DNA from: Streptomyces sp. NBC_01237
GTDB lineage: Bacteria; Actinomycetota; Actinomycetes; Streptomycetales; Streptomycetaceae
Assembly (NCBI RefSeq): GCF_035917275.1
Contig: NZ_CP108508.1
Coordinates: 1,736,001 to 1,800,000 of the forward strand
DNA length: 64,000 nucleotides
Direction of reading: 5' to 3'
The position numbers and the translations under genes were made by a program. Shown here piece by piece: positions 1-9,540 of the stretch; position 1 is the first letter of the stretch, and every line of letters starts with the position of its first letter. The notes under the pieces are model-generated. The model made no database searches. It had not been told where the DNA came from and saw only the letters and a list, made by a program, of their open reading frames with translations.

Positions 1-86
1 ATCCAGACGTTGTTGTCGACGTCCCACTCGCCGCCGTCGAGGGCGAAGGTCCCGGAGGTGACGAGGTGGTCGATGCGGGCGGTCAT
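1..86 (-). CDS. MBL-fold metallo-hydrolase, N-terminus only
   Basis: Only the first 28 codons are inside the window; the gene continues past base 1. The visible start ([14 protein letters not shown], then a DGGEWDVDNNVW segment) is what I remember as the N-terminus of metallo-beta-lactamase fold hydrolases encoded next to mycothiol-dependent formaldehyde dehydrogenase in actinobacteria. The ATG at 86-84 overlaps the TGA of the upstream dehydrogenase by one base (TGATG), so the two are probably translationally coupled. The inferred role is hydrolysis of the S-formylmycothiol product or a related thioester. No catalytic HxHxDH motif is visible, so the family call rests on the N-terminus and the neighbour. 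Confidence 0.6.
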   Translation of the reverse strand, partial: MTARIDHLVTSGTFALDGGEWDVDNNVW

Positions 87-1171
87 CAGAAGACCACCAC
101 CGAGCGCAGGACGTCGCCGTCGTGCATCCGGGCGAACGCCTGCTCGATGTCGCCGAGCCCGATGGTCTCGGTGACGAAGGCGCCGAGGTCGATACGGCCC
201 TGCTGGTGCAGGTCGATCAGCATCGGGAAGTCGCGCGAGGGCAGACAGTCGCCGTACCAGGAGGACTTGAGGGAGCCGCCGCGGCCGAACACGTCGATGA
301 GCGGCAGTTCGAGCTGCATCTCGGGGGTCGGCACGCCGACCAGGACGACGGTGCCGGCCAGGTCGCGGGCGTAGAAGGCCTGCTTGTACGTCTCCGGCCG
401 GCCGACCGCCTCGATGACGACGTCCGCGCCGTTGCCGCCGGTCAGGCCGCGGATCGCCTCGACCGGGTCGGTGGAACGGGAGTTGACGGTGTGCGTGGCA
501 CCCATCCTCTTCGCCGTCTCCAGCTTCCGGTCGTCGATGTCGACGGCGATGATCTTCGCCGCGCCCGCCAGCCGGGCACCGGCGATGGCGGCGTCACCGA
601 CGCCGCCGCAGCCGATGACGGCGACCGAGTCGCCGCGGCCGACCTCGCCGGTGTTGATGGCCGCGCCGATGCCCGCCATGACGCCGCAGCCGAGGAGTCC
701 GGCGACGGCCGGGGAGACCTCGGGGTCGACCTTGGTGCACTGACCGGCGGCGACCAGCGTCTTCTCGGCGAACGCGCCGATTCCGAGCGCGGGCGACAGT
801 TCCGTGCCGTCCAGCAGTGTCATCCTCTGCTTGGCGTTGTGGGTGTCGAAGCAGTACCAGGGGCGGCCGCGGAGACAGGCGCGGCACTGTCCGCACACCG
901 CACGCCAGTTGAGGATGACGAAGTCTCCCGGCACGACGTCGGTGACGCCGTCGCCGACGGACTCCACGATGCCCGCGGCCTCGTGGCCCAGCAGGAACGG
1001 GAAGTCGTCGTTGATGCCGCCCTGCTTGTAGTGCAGGTCGGTGTGGCAGACACCGCATGCCTGGATCTTCACGACGGCCTCACCGGGACCGGGGTCCGGG
1101 ATCACGATCGTCTCGACCCGTACCGGCTCGTTCTTCCCCGGTGCGATGACCCCTTGCACCTGCTGCGGCAT
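86..1171 (-). CDS. mscR: S-(hydroxymethyl)mycothiol dehydrogenase
   Basis: A 361-residue zinc-dependent medium-chain dehydrogenase that oxidises the formaldehyde-mycothiol adduct with NAD; related enzymes also reduce S-nitrosomycothiol. Visible features are the catalytic zinc Cys in CGVCHTD (about residue 42), GHE at 62-64, structural zinc cysteines at 93, 96, 99 and 107, and the dinucleotide-binding GCGGVG near residue 195. The length equals the usual family length. I chose the ATG at 1171 rather than the upstream in-frame ATG near 1203 because GGGAG lies about 9 bases before it. It is followed by a coupled MBL hydrolase. Cytosolic formaldehyde detoxification is the expected role. Confidence 0.92.
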   Translation of the reverse strand: MPQQVQGVIAPGKNEPVRVETIVIPDPGPGEAVVKIQACGVCHTDLHYKQGGINDDFPFLLGHEAAGIVESVGDGVTDVVPGDFVILNWRAVCGQCRACLRGRPWYCFDTHNAKQRMTLLDGTELSPALGIGAFAEKTLVAAGQCTKVDPEVSPAVAGLLGCGVMAGIGAAINTGEVGRGDSVAVIGCGGVGDAAIAGARLAGAAKIIAVDIDDRKLETAKRMGATHTVNSRSTDPVEAIRGLTGGNGADVVIEAVGRPETYKQAFYARDLAGTVVLVGVPTPEMQLELPLIDVFGRGGSLKSSWYGDCLPSRDFPMLIDLHQQGRIDLGAFVTETIGLGDIEQAFARMHDGDVLRSVVVF

Positions 1172-1316
1172 ATCGTGGTCTCCCTGTTTCTGAGCTTTTG
1201 TCATGATCGAACGCCGACGACAACGGTACGCCCCATGAGGTGCCGCGCGGTCATCCGCGGCGGCGTGGGCCGCCCGGCGGGGGCCGGAGCGATGCCCCTT
1301 CGTACGAACGGCCGGG

Positions 1317-2018
1317 CTACGGCGCGAGGACGTCCAGTTCATGGAGGGCGCCGACCGCGATCTCCTTGGTGAGGCGCTCGGCCCCCTCCTCGTCCCTCTC
1401 GCGGACCGCCTCGGCGAGCCGCACGTGGAGGGTGACCGCGGCCGGGTCGGGGTCCTCGAACATCACCTGGTGATGGGTACGGCCCGCGAGGACCTCGGCC
1501 ACCACGTCCCCCAGGCGCGCGAACATCTCGTTGCCGGAGGCGTTGAGGATGATCCGGTGGAACGCGGTGTCGTGTTCCAGATAGCCCTCCAGCTGCTGGC
1601 CGCGCGAGGTGGCGACCATGCCCAGGGCGCGTTCGGTGAGCTGTGCGCACTGCTGGGGGGTGGCGTGGCGGGCGGCGAGACGGGCCGCGACCGGTTCGAT
1701 CGCCGAGCGCAGAACGGTCAGCGAGCGGAGCTGGCGCGGGCGGTCGCTGCCTGCCAGCCGCCAGCGGATGACCTGCGGGTCGTAGACGTTCCACGCCTCG
1801 GCGGGCTGCACGGTCACTCCGACCCGGCGCCGGGACTCGACCAGGTGCATGGACTCCAGGACCCGGACCACTTCGCGGACGACCGTACGGGAGACGTCGA
1901 AGCGCTGGACCAGCTCGTCACTGCGCAGCACCCGGCCCGGCGGGCACTGGCCGGAGGCGATCTCCAGACCCAGGGTGTCCAGCACATGTGTATGCAGCCC
2001 CTGGCTCTGTGTGGTCAT
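1317..2018 (-). CDS. gntR: GntR/FadR-type regulator, probable gluconate repressor
   Basis: A 233-residue regulator with an N-terminal winged helix (about residues 10-75, containing [19 protein letters not shown]) and an all-helical FCD ligand domain (about 95-225). FCD histidines that usually hold a metal are present in the EHDTAFH segment. It is divergent from gluconokinase and gluconate permease, so it is most likely the gluconate-responsive repressor of that operon and of itself. The 130-bp divergent region contains an inverted repeat, annotated separately. The regulator class is clear from sequence; the gluconate ligand is inferred from position only. Confidence 0.85.
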   Translation of the reverse strand: MTTQSQGLHTHVLDTLGLEIASGQCPPGRVLRSDELVQRFDVSRTVVREVVRVLESMHLVESRRRVGVTVQPAEAWNVYDPQVIRWRLAGSDRPRQLRSLTVLRSAIEPVAARLAARHATPQQCAQLTERALGMVATSRGQQLEGYLEHDTAFHRIILNASGNEMFARLGDVVAEVLAGRTHHQVMFEDPDPAAVTLHVRLAEAVRERDEEGAERLTKEIAVGALHELDVLAP

Positions 2019-2054
2019 GGGGCAAGCCTACGGGGCACCCCTCGGGAACAAAAA

Positions 2055-2093
2055 GTACGACGTTTGTGTCACAGCCACTTGAATAAGTCGTAC
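2055..2093. promoter_or_regulatory. Candidate gluconate operator (inverted repeat)
   Basis: GTACGAC at 2055-2061 and GTCGTAC at 2087-2093 form a perfect 7-bp inverted repeat with a 25-bp spacer, in the divergent region between the GntR gene and gluconokinase. Repressors of the FadR group often bind paired sites of this sort. No binding evidence is visible; this is an inference from symmetry and position. Confidence 0.45.
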
Positions 2094-2148
2094 CTAATGG
2101 GTTTCAGTAGCGCGACGGACCGATGTCGAAGAAGACAGCGAGGCACCA

Positions 2149-2658
2149 ATGAGCACCCCCCACGTCGTCGTGGTGATGGGCGTAGCAGGAACCGGCAAGA
2201 CCACGATCGGTCCCCTGCTCGCCGCCGCACTGGGCGTTCCGTACGCCGAGGGAGACGACTTCCATCCCGCGGCGAACATCGCCAAGATGTCGGCCGGCAC
2301 CCCGCTGGACGACACGGACCGCCGGCCCTGGCTGGACGCGATCGGCCGGTGGGCGCACGGCCGGGCCGGTCTCGGCGGTGTCGTCAGCAGTTCGGCGCTC
2401 AAGCGGGTCTACCGCGACCGGCTGCGGGCCGAGGCCCCCGGTGCCGTCTTCCTTCATCTGACCGGCGACCGGGCCCTGATCGAGGAGCGGATGGCGGACC
2501 GCACGGGCCACTTCATGCCGACCGCGCTGCTCGATTCGCAGTTCGCCACCCTCCAGCCGCTCCAGGCCGATGAGGCCGGCGTAGCGGTCGATGTGTCCGG
2601 CACCCCCGAGGAAATCACCCAGCGAGCCGTCGCCGCGTTGCGCCGGCTCGACATCTAA
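2149..2658 (+). CDS. gntK: Gluconokinase
   Basis: A 169-residue P-loop kinase that phosphorylates gluconate to 6-phosphogluconate, feeding the pentose phosphate pathway. The ATP-binding loop GVAGTGKTT lies at residues 11-19, and the conserved segment EGDDFHPAANIAKMSAGTPL with DDTDRRPWL after it is typical of thermoresistant-type gluconokinases. Length is normal for the family. It is followed after 11 bases by the gluconate permease and is divergent from the GntR regulator, giving a complete gluconate uptake and activation unit. Confidence 0.94.
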   Translation: MSTPHVVVVMGVAGTGKTTIGPLLAAALGVPYAEGDDFHPAANIAKMSAGTPLDDTDRRPWLDAIGRWAHGRAGLGGVVSSSALKRVYRDRLRAEAPGAVFLHLTGDRALIEERMADRTGHFMPTALLDSQFATLQPLQADEAGVAVDVSGTPEEITQRAVAALRRLDI

Positions 2659-2669
2659 GGATCATCACC

Positions 2670-4067
2670 GTGACCAGTCTCAGCGTCGAGATGCTGGCAG
2701 CGGACGCCGTCGAACCGATCACTTCGGCCGGCAACGCGCAGTTGGGCATCGCCGTTCTGGCGGGCATCGCCGTCATCGTTCTGCTCATCACCAAGTTCAA
2801 GATGCACGCGTTCCTCGCGCTGACCATCGGGTCACTCGCGCTCGGTTCGTTCGCGGGTGCCGCACCGGCCGACACGATCGCCAGCTTCACCGCCGGTCTC
2901 GGCTCGACCGTCGCGGGCGTCGGCGTCCTCATCGCGCTCGGCGCCATCCTGGGCAAGCTGCTCGCCGATTCCGGGGGCGCGGACCAGATCGTCGACACGA
3001 TCCTCGCGAAGGCGAGCAGGCGGGCCATGCCGTGGGCGATGGTCCTGATCGCCTCGATCATCGGTCTGCCGCTGTTCTTCGAGGTCGGGATCGTGCTGAT
3101 GATCCCGGTGGTGCTGCTGGTCGCCAAGCGCGGCAACTACTCCCTGATGCGGATCGGTATCCCTGCGCTGGCCGGTCTCTCCGTGATGCACGGGCTGATC
3201 CCGCCGCACCCCGGCCCGCTGGTCGCGATCGACGCCCTCGGCGCCAATCTCGGTGTCACCCTGGCTCTGGGTGTGCTGGTCGCGATCCCGACGGTGATCA
3301 TCGCGGGTCCGCTCTTCTCCCGTTACGCCGCCCGCTGGGTGGACATCAAGGCGCCGGAGAAGATGATCCCGCAGCGCCCGTCCGAGGAACTGGACCGTCG
3401 TCCCAGCTTCGGCGCCACCCTGGCGACCATTCTGCTTCCGGTCGTCCTGATGCTGGTCAAGGCACTGGTCGACATCGTCGTGGACGACCCGGAGCACAGC
3501 GTCCAGCGGGTCACCGATGTGATCGGCTCGCCGCTGATCGCTCTGCTCGCGGCTGTCGTCGTCGGCATGTTCACGTTGGGCCGGGCGGCCGGGTTCACCA
3601 AGGGCCGGCTCTCCAGCACCGTCGAGAAGTCCCTCGCACCGATCGCCGGTGTCCTGCTGATCGTGGGCGCGGGCGGCGGCTTCAAGCAGACCCTCATCGA
3701 CGCCGGTGTGGGCCAGATGATCCTGGAGTTCTCCGAGAACTGGTCGATCCCCGCGCTGCTGCTCGGCTGGCTGATCGCCGTCGGGATCCGGCTCGCGACG
3801 GGTTCGGCGACCGTCGCCACCATCTCGGCGGCCGGTCTGGTCGCCCCGCTGGCCGCCGACATGTCCACCTCGCACGCGGCGCTGCTGGTTCTCGCCGTCG
3901 GCGCGGGCTCGCTCTTCTTCAGCCATGTCAACGACGCCGGGTTCTGGCTGGTGAAGGAGTACTTCGGCATGGACGTCGGTCAGACCGTCAAGACCTGGTC
4001 GGTGATGGAGACGATCATCTCCGTCGTCTCGCTGGCCTTCATCCTGCTGCTGTCGCTGGTTCTCTAG
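2670..4067 (+). CDS. gntP: Gluconate:H+ symporter (GntP family)
   Basis: A 465-residue polytopic membrane protein of the gluconate permease family. It starts with GTG 11 bases after gntK. About 12-14 hydrophobic segments are visible, with family landmarks such as GLPLFFEVGIVLMIPVV, GLIPPHPGPL and GSATVATISAAGLVAPL in the usual order. It should import gluconate (or a related hexonate) with protons for the adjacent kinase. Two strong hairpins follow the stop codon, so the transcript probably ends there. Confidence 0.93.
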   Translation: MTSLSVEMLAADAVEPITSAGNAQLGIAVLAGIAVIVLLITKFKMHAFLALTIGSLALGSFAGAAPADTIASFTAGLGSTVAGVGVLIALGAILGKLLADSGGADQIVDTILAKASRRAMPWAMVLIASIIGLPLFFEVGIVLMIPVVLLVAKRGNYSLMRIGIPALAGLSVMHGLIPPHPGPLVAIDALGANLGVTLALGVLVAIPTVIIAGPLFSRYAARWVDIKAPEKMIPQRPSEELDRRPSFGATLATILLPVVLMLVKALVDIVVDDPEHSVQRVTDVIGSPLIALLAAVVVGMFTLGRAAGFTKGRLSSTVEKSLAPIAGVLLIVGAGGGFKQTLIDAGVGQMILEFSENWSIPALLLGWLIAVGIRLATGSATVATISAAGLVAPLAADMSTSHAALLVLAVGAGSLFFSHVNDAGFWLVKEYFGMDVGQTVKTWSVMETIISVVSLAFILLLSLVL

Positions 4068-4080
4068 CGGGCAGCCGCCC

Positions 4081-4115
4081 GCACGGTCCTCCCCCCACGG
4101 CCCGTGGGACCGTGC
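4081..4115. terminator. Hairpin after gluconate permease
   Basis: GCACGGTCC at 4081-4089 pairs perfectly with GGACCGTGC at 4107-4115; the 17-nt loop itself contains complementary ACGG and CCGT segments. It lies 13 bp after the gntP stop codon. There is no U tract, as is usual in streptomycetes. Confidence 0.6.
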
Positions 4116-4118
4116 CCC

Positions 4119-4177
4119 ATGGCGCCCGTCGGCCCGGTGCGCATGCCACGGCATGCCTCCGGGCCGGCGGGCGCCAT
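4119..4177. terminator. Long hairpin between convergent gntP and permease genes
   Basis: The arms 4119-4137 and 4159-4177 are complementary over 19 bp with a single G-T type mismatch, and the loop holds a further GCATGCC/GGCATGC stem. It sits between two convergent genes, so it probably terminates transcription from both sides. Confidence 0.75.
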
Positions 4178-4237
4178 CGTCATGTGCCGGAAGGGCACGG
4201 TCCCGATCGTGCGCCCCGGCCGGTGCGGGTGCGCCGC

Positions 4238-5809
4238 TCAGCGCCGGGCGGGGGTGTCCCCGGCCGCCTTCTCCAGCTGGAACGCCTCGTTGCCGAGGCC
4301 GATCCTCGCGTGCACCTCCGGCTTGGTGGAGCGCAGCACCGCCCCGTACACCAGGCCGCCGACGAGCGCGGCGACGATCACGCCGGGCAGCAGCCAGTTG
4401 AGCACCGAACCGGGACCCGAGCCGACGAGGATGCCGAAGTCCCTGACGGTGAAGACGGCGATGGCCAGCAGGGCGACACCGGCGAGGGCGGACGCGACGA
4501 GCCGCGGGGCCTGGGCCCGGCCGGCGCCGCGGCGTACGAAGAAGGCGATGACGGCGAACGAGGCGGCGGCCATCAGCACGATGACGCCGAGCGCCCCGAC
4601 GTTGCCCATCCAGGTGAACAGGTGCAGCACGGGCGCGGTGGGGTCACCGACCGGGTTGTCGTCGGTGAGCGCGAAGGCCAGCACGATCACTGCGGAGACG
4701 ACGGACTGGAGCAGTGATCCGGTGGCGGGGGCGCCGCTCGCCTTGTTGGTGCGGCCGAACCCGGCGGGCAGCAGGCCCTCGCGGCCCATCGCGAAGGCGT
4801 AGCGGGCGACGACGTTGTGGAAGCTCAGCAGTGCGGCGAACATGCCGGTGACGAAGAGCACGTGCAGTACGTCGGTGAAGGTGGTGCCGAGCCGCTCCTC
4901 GGTGAGGCCGAAGAGCATGCCGGGGCCCTCCTTGAGGGAGGTGTCCGCGATGAATCCGGGGCCGGTGGCGACGGTCAGGGCCCAGGAGCTGACGGCGAGG
5001 AACAGCGCCGCGTAGCCGACGGCCAGGAACATCACCCGGGACACGACGATCTGCGGGCGGCTGGTCTCCTCCGCGTACACCGGGGCCTGCTCGAAGCCGA
5101 CGAACGCGGCGATGCAGAAGCACAGGGCGGTGCCGAGTCCGGCGCCGGTGAGGGTCTCCGGGTTGAAGGCGTGCAGGGACAGGCCCTCGGGTCCGGGCTT
5201 GCTGACGGCCGCGATGTCGAAGATCACGACGAGGGCGCATTCCACGACCAGCAGGACACCGAGCACCTTGGCGTTGAGGTCGATCTTCAGCCATCCCAGG
5301 GCACCGACGACCGCCACCGCGACCAGCGCCGGTATCCACCAGTGCAGATCGATGTCGAGGTACGTGGAGAAGAGGCCGGAGACCTCGAAGCCGAGGATGC
5401 CGTAGATGCCGACCTGCATGGCGCTGTACGCGACCAGCGCGACGAGCGAGGCGCCCGCGCCGGCCGTCGGGCCGAGACCGCGGGCGATGTAGGCGTAGAA
5501 GGCCCCGGCGTTGTGGACGTGCCGGCTCATCTCGGCGTAGCCGACGCCGAACAGCATCAGGACGATGCCGAGGATGACGTAGAGCAGGGGCTGCCCGACG
5601 ATGCCCATCACGCCGAAGACCGTGGGCATCACCCCGGCGACGACCATCAGCGGGGCGCTGGCGGCGAGCACCGAGAGCAGCAGGCCGGGGGTGCCGAGCC
5701 GGTTCGCCCGCAGGGCGCGTTCCTCACCCTTGTACGTGTTGATCCCGCCGGTATCGCCGGTCACCTTCGTGGTACCGGTATCGCTCGAATATGAACTGCC
5801 CGTCGACAT
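4238..5809 (-). CDS. APC-family amino acid or amine permease
   Basis: A 523-residue membrane protein of the amino acid-polyamine-organocation superfamily. After a hydrophilic, Ser/Thr-rich N-terminus of about 30 residues come about 12 hydrophobic helices. The region GTPGLLLSVLAASAPLMVVAGVMP is the unwound first helix that binds substrate in this fold, and AFVGFEQAPVYAEE is the conserved helix 6 to loop segment. The start at 5809 is preferred because AGAAGGGACC lies upstream; the reading frame is open further but without family sequence. The substrate cannot be told from sequence. It is followed by an unrelated convergent operon and lies just downstream of a TPR-like protein. Confidence 0.85.
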   Translation of the reverse strand: MSTGSSYSSDTGTTKVTGDTGGINTYKGEERALRANRLGTPGLLLSVLAASAPLMVVAGVMPTVFGVMGIVGQPLLYVILGIVLMLFGVGYAEMSRHVHNAGAFYAYIARGLGPTAGAGASLVALVAYSAMQVGIYGILGFEVSGLFSTYLDIDLHWWIPALVAVAVVGALGWLKIDLNAKVLGVLLVVECALVVIFDIAAVSKPGPEGLSLHAFNPETLTGAGLGTALCFCIAAFVGFEQAPVYAEETSRPQIVVSRVMFLAVGYAALFLAVSSWALTVATGPGFIADTSLKEGPGMLFGLTEERLGTTFTDVLHVLFVTGMFAALLSFHNVVARYAFAMGREGLLPAGFGRTNKASGAPATGSLLQSVVSAVIVLAFALTDDNPVGDPTAPVLHLFTWMGNVGALGVIVLMAAASFAVIAFFVRRGAGRAQAPRLVASALAGVALLAIAVFTVRDFGILVGSGPGSVLNWLLPGVIVAALVGGLVYGAVLRSTKPEVHARIGLGNEAFQLEKAAGDTPARR

Positions 5810-5883
5810 GGCGGGGTTGGTCCCTTCTGTGGTGACGTCCTCTGTGGCGACGTCCGTGCGGTGGTGTCCGGATGCGGTGTCTT

Positions 5884-6855
5884 TCAGGGGGTGCCGAGCG
5901 CGAAGCGTCGCGCGGTGAGGAAGGCGGGGTACGGTTCGCGGCCGGAGTAGGCCCAGGGGGCGGGTGTGGCGTGCGGGCCGATGCGGTGGAAGAGGGCGGC
6001 GGCCTCGGCGGGGCGCCCCTCGCAGACCTTGGCGTGTGCCAGGAAGTTGAGGTCGGCGCGGTGGCGGGGGTGGTCCTCGCGCTCCCACTCCAGCCACCAG
6101 TCGAAAGCGGCCTTCATGACCTGGCGGGCTCGCCTCCCGGCCCAGTGCCCGGAGGCCGCCGGATCGTCGGACTCGGTGCCCGCGGCGACGAGCACGCGGT
6201 AGCGCTCGGCATGGGCGATGACCGGGAGCACGGCGAGCGGGGAGTCCGCGGGGGCCTGTTCGGCGGCCCAGGCGGCGAAGTCGTAGACCTCGTGGAGCGG
6301 GTCCTGACCGCTGTCGGGGCGGCTCTCGGCGAGATGGGCCGCCATCAGATGGTGCGCGTGGTGGTGTTCGGGGTGCCGGGAACGGATCTCCTCGAAGAGC
6401 CTGCCGGTCTCCGCGCTGTCACCGCCGACGGCACGGTCCAGCAGGAGCAGGCCGAGCCAGGGGGTCGGGTCGGCGGGGGCGCGCCCGGCGGCGGCCAGGC
6501 AGGCTTCGCGGGCCAGGGGCACGGCGTCGGCTGCGGCCTTGGGGCGCCGGGCGCGGGCGACGGCGGCGCAGCCGAGGAGCGTGGCGGCATCGGCGCTGTC
6601 GGGTTCGGCGAGCAGCCAGTCGCGGGCCCATTCGACGGCGGACCCCGTCTCGGCGAGGGCGAGGACCCGGTGGCCGCGGCGGTCCCAGTCGGTGGTGGTG
6701 GCGACGAGCAGCGCGCGGGCCACGGTCCACCTGCCCTGGGTGAACTGGTTGCGGGCGTCGATGAGTTCGCTGTCACCCAGGGCCGGGTCGAAGGAGTGGT
6801 CCGAGCGGCCGCCCCGTCTGCGGGGGCGGCCCAGGGGCGGCGGAGGCGGGGACAT
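5884..6855 (-). CDS. Unknown protein with TPR-like helical repeats
   Basis: A 323-residue soluble protein without a named family that I recognise. It begins with a Pro-rich and Arg-rich stretch (MSPPPPPLGRPRRRGG) and then shows alternating helices rich in Ala, Trp and Leu, such as NQFTQGRWTVARALL, DSADAATLLGCAAVARARR and ADPTPWLGLLLLDRA, spaced like tetratricopeptide repeats. This suggests a protein-protein scaffold. It lies 74 bp upstream of the APC permease on the same strand and may share its transcript. No catalytic motif or membrane segment is seen. Confidence 0.65.
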   Translation of the reverse strand: MSPPPPPLGRPRRRGGRSDHSFDPALGDSELIDARNQFTQGRWTVARALLVATTTDWDRRGHRVLALAETGSAVEWARDWLLAEPDSADAATLLGCAAVARARRPKAAADAVPLAREACLAAAGRAPADPTPWLGLLLLDRAVGGDSAETGRLFEEIRSRHPEHHHAHHLMAAHLAESRPDSGQDPLHEVYDFAAWAAEQAPADSPLAVLPVIAHAERYRVLVAAGTESDDPAASGHWAGRRARQVMKAAFDWWLEWEREDHPRHRADLNFLAHAKVCEGRPAEAAALFHRIGPHATPAPWAYSGREPYPAFLTARRFALGTP

Positions 6856-7065
6856 CCGCAGGCTTCTTTCGACGCGGTGTGGGCAAATGATCGCGCACAG
6901 CCAACCGGCAGGCGCGGCTCCGAGTCAAGGGCAGCCCTCCGTCAACTCCTCTCGGCTTCCTTATAGTTGGCCGGAATGAGACCACATTCGGCGGATGTTC
7001 GCACAGCGTGCTTCCGCCGTCCGGTACGGGCACCGCGCGGCCCCCGGCCGCCGACCGGTGCGTGC

Positions 7066-7071
7066 CAGACT
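7066..7071 (+). promoter_or_regulatory. -10 hexamer of a leaderless transcript (ASCH gene)
   Basis: CAGACT lies 6 bases before the ATG at 7078, with no Shine-Dalgarno sequence between. This is the arrangement of leaderless genes in actinobacteria. Confidence 0.5.
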
Positions 7072-7077
7072 GACGTC

Positions 7078-7506
7078 ATGGAGAACCGCGAACCCCTCAA
7101 ACCCCTCCTTCTGGGCTTCCCCGGCCCGCTGCGCGACACGTTGGTCGCGGCCGTGCTCTCCGGGGAGAAGGTGTCCACCTCCGGGCTGCTGGCCGAATAC
7201 GAGGCGGAGAAGGAGGAACTGCCGCCGGTGGGCGAGCGGTCCGCGCTGATCGACTCGCAGGGCCGGGAGGTCGCCGTGGTCGAGGTGACCGGGGTACGGG
7301 TGCTGCCGCTGGGCGAGGTCGGACTCCAGCACGCGCTCGACGAGGGCGAGGGTTATGCGTCGGTGGCCGAGTGGCGGCTGGAGCACGAGCGGTTCTGGCA
7401 CAGCGCGGAGATGCGGGAGGGCCTGGGGGACCCGGAGTTCACCGTCGACGACGACACGATGATCGTGGCCGAGCGGTTCCGGGTGGTGGAGCTGCTGCCC
7501 GGGTGA
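7078..7506 (+). CDS. ASCH domain protein
   Basis: A 142-residue protein formed of a single ASCH domain, a PUA-like fold proposed to bind RNA or modified bases; some members hydrolyse N4-acetylcytidine. Seen here are the GEKVSTSGLL segment that follows the first strand, the central VVEVTGVRVLPLGEV, and the ending EFTVDDDTMIVAERFRVV, in the family order. The ATG at 7078 is preferred over upstream in-frame codons because a -10 hexamer sits 6 bases before it. The gene stands alone between divergent and convergent neighbours. Confidence 0.8.
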   Translation: MENREPLKPLLLGFPGPLRDTLVAAVLSGEKVSTSGLLAEYEAEKEELPPVGERSALIDSQGREVAVVEVTGVRVLPLGEVGLQHALDEGEGYASVAEWRLEHERFWHSAEMREGLGDPEFTVDDDTMIVAERFRVVELLPG

Positions 7507-7661
7507 ACCGGGTGGTGCGGCCGCCGGAGAAGGCCCGCAGGATGACGGGAAGTGCCCTTTCCCCCGACCGGCCCTCCCCCGACTGCCTCGGCCGGCTTCC
7601 CCGGACCGCCGACTCGGCCGCCCCCCCCTGCCCCCTCTGCCGACCGACTCGGCCGGCTGTC

Positions 7662-9317
7662 TCAGCCGACCGCCTCGGCAGCCGCCCGGCCCGCCGCGCG
7701 GCCCGAGAAGATGCAGCCGCCGAGGAACGTCCCCTCCAGCGACCGGTAGCCGTGCACGCCGCCGCCGCCGAAGCCCGCCGCCTCCCCCGCCGCGTACATC
7801 CCGGGCAGCGGGTTGCCGTCCGCGGCGAGCACCCGTGAGGAGAGATCGGTCTCCAGACCGCCCAGGGACTTACGGGTGAGGATGTTGAGGCGCACCGCGA
7901 TCAGCGGGCCCGCCTTCGGGTCGAGGATGCGGTGCGGCTTCGCCGTACGGATCAGCCGGTCACCCAGATAGGCGCGGGCCCCGTGGATGGCCGTGACCTG
8001 GAGGTCCTTGGTGAAGGGGTTGGCGATCTCGCGGTCGCGCGCGGTGATCTCGTGGCGCAGGTCGTCCTCGTCGATCAGGGTGTCTCCGGTGAGCGCGTTC
8101 ATGCCGCGGACGAGGGCGCCGAGGTCGTTCTCGACGACGAAGTCCACACCGTTGTCCATGAACGCCTTGACCGGTGCCGGCACATCGGCGCGGGCCCGGC
8201 CGATCACGTCGCGGACCGACTTGCCGGTGAGGTCCGGGTTCTGCTCGGAGCCGGAGAGCGCGAACTCCTTGCCGATGATCCGCTGGTCCAGGACGAACCA
8301 GGTGTACCCGTATCCGGACTTCATGATGTGTTCGAGGGTGCCGAGCGTGTCGAAGCCGGGGAAGAGCGGCACGGGCAGCCGTTTGCCGCGGGCGTCCAGC
8401 CAGAGGGAGGAGGGACCGGGCAGGATCCGGATGCCGTGCTCGGCCCAGATCGGGTTCCAGTTCTCGATGCCCTCGGTGTAGTGCCACATCCGGTCGCGGT
8501 TGATGTGGTGGGCGCCCGCGTCCTCGGCGATGCCCAGCATCAGCCCGTCGACATGGGCGGGTACCCCGGAGAGCATCTTCTCGGGCGGCGTGCCGAGCCG
8601 CGCCGGCCACTGGGAGCGTACGAGGTCGTGGTTGCCGCCGATGCCGCCCGAGGTGACGATCACCGCCTGGGCCTTCAGCTCGAACGCGCCTGCGACCTCA
8701 CGGCCGCTCGCGGTGCCGCGCCCGGCGCCGCTCGGCTCCAGGATCTCGCCGGTGACCGTGTCGAGGGCCCCCGCCGAGCGGCCGAGGCCGGTGACCCGGT
8801 GGCGGAACCTCAGCTGGACGAGGCCCTTGGCGACGCCCTCGCGCACCCGGCGTTCGAAGGGGGCGACGACGCCGGGGCCGGTGCCCCAGGTGATGTGGAA
8901 GCGGGGGACCGAGTTGCCGTGGCCGTTGGCGTCGTAGCCGCCGCGTTCGGCCCAGCCGACGACGGGGAAGAGCCGCAGCCCCTGCCCGTACAGCCAGGAC
9001 CTCTTCTCACCGGCGGCGAAGTCGACGTACGCCTCGGCCCACTTGCGCGGCCAGTGGTCCTCCTTGCGGTCGAAGCCCGCCGTGCCGTACCAGTCCTGGA
9101 GGGCCAGCTCGCGGCTGTCCTTGACGCGCAGCCGGCGCTGTTCGGGCGAGTCGACGAGGAACAGGCCGCCGAAGGACCAGTGCGCCTGGCCGCCGATGGA
9201 CTGCTCGGGCTCCTGGTCGAGCACGATCACCGAACGGCCGGCGTCGACCAGCTCGGCGGTGGCCACGAGACCCGCGAGGCCCGCCCCGATCACGATGACA
9301 TCAGCGTCGTAGGCCAT
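7662..9317 (-). CDS. FAD-binding dehydrogenase (fumarate reductase/ketosteroid dehydrogenase type)
   Basis: A 551-residue flavoprotein. The N-terminal Rossmann motif is VIVIGAGLAGLVATAEL and the second FAD contact near the C-terminus is GMYAAGEAAGFGGGG. The conserved INRDRMWHYTEGIENWNPIW block marks the subgroup annotated as FAD-binding dehydrogenase, related to 3-ketosteroid delta-1-dehydrogenase. Substrate is unknown. Two ATG codons are possible: AAGG abuts the first (9326) but is about 9 bases from the second (9317), so the second is chosen. The gene is monocistronic. Confidence 0.85.
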   Translation of the reverse strand: MAYDADVIVIGAGLAGLVATAELVDAGRSVIVLDQEPEQSIGGQAHWSFGGLFLVDSPEQRRLRVKDSRELALQDWYGTAGFDRKEDHWPRKWAEAYVDFAAGEKRSWLYGQGLRLFPVVGWAERGGYDANGHGNSVPRFHITWGTGPGVVAPFERRVREGVAKGLVQLRFRHRVTGLGRSAGALDTVTGEILEPSGAGRGTASGREVAGAFELKAQAVIVTSGGIGGNHDLVRSQWPARLGTPPEKMLSGVPAHVDGLMLGIAEDAGAHHINRDRMWHYTEGIENWNPIWAEHGIRILPGPSSLWLDARGKRLPVPLFPGFDTLGTLEHIMKSGYGYTWFVLDQRIIGKEFALSGSEQNPDLTGKSVRDVIGRARADVPAPVKAFMDNGVDFVVENDLGALVRGMNALTGDTLIDEDDLRHEITARDREIANPFTKDLQVTAIHGARAYLGDRLIRTAKPHRILDPKAGPLIAVRLNILTRKSLGGLETDLSSRVLAADGNPLPGMYAAGEAAGFGGGGVHGYRSLEGTFLGGCIFSGRAAGRAAAEAVG

Positions 9318-9540
9318 GGGTTCCATCCTTGTCGGGGGCGGTGCCGGGTGGTGCGGGAGCGGGACGGAGGGCAGGGCGGGGAGCCGGGGCCGTGCGCGAA
9401 GTTACCCGTGCGTTAGATCTTCGGTACCGGTCGCGGTGGCGTCAACCGCCCGGTCGGCCGCATTCTCACCGCTCCTGTACGGCGCAGGGACTATCGTCGA
9501 ACCACATCACTCCCTCCCGGCCTGACTTGAGGAAGAGATC

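Noticed and set aside
2591..4717. An open frame of 708 codons on the plus strand across gntP
   Set aside because: It is an Arg-rich shadow of the gluconate permease in another frame.
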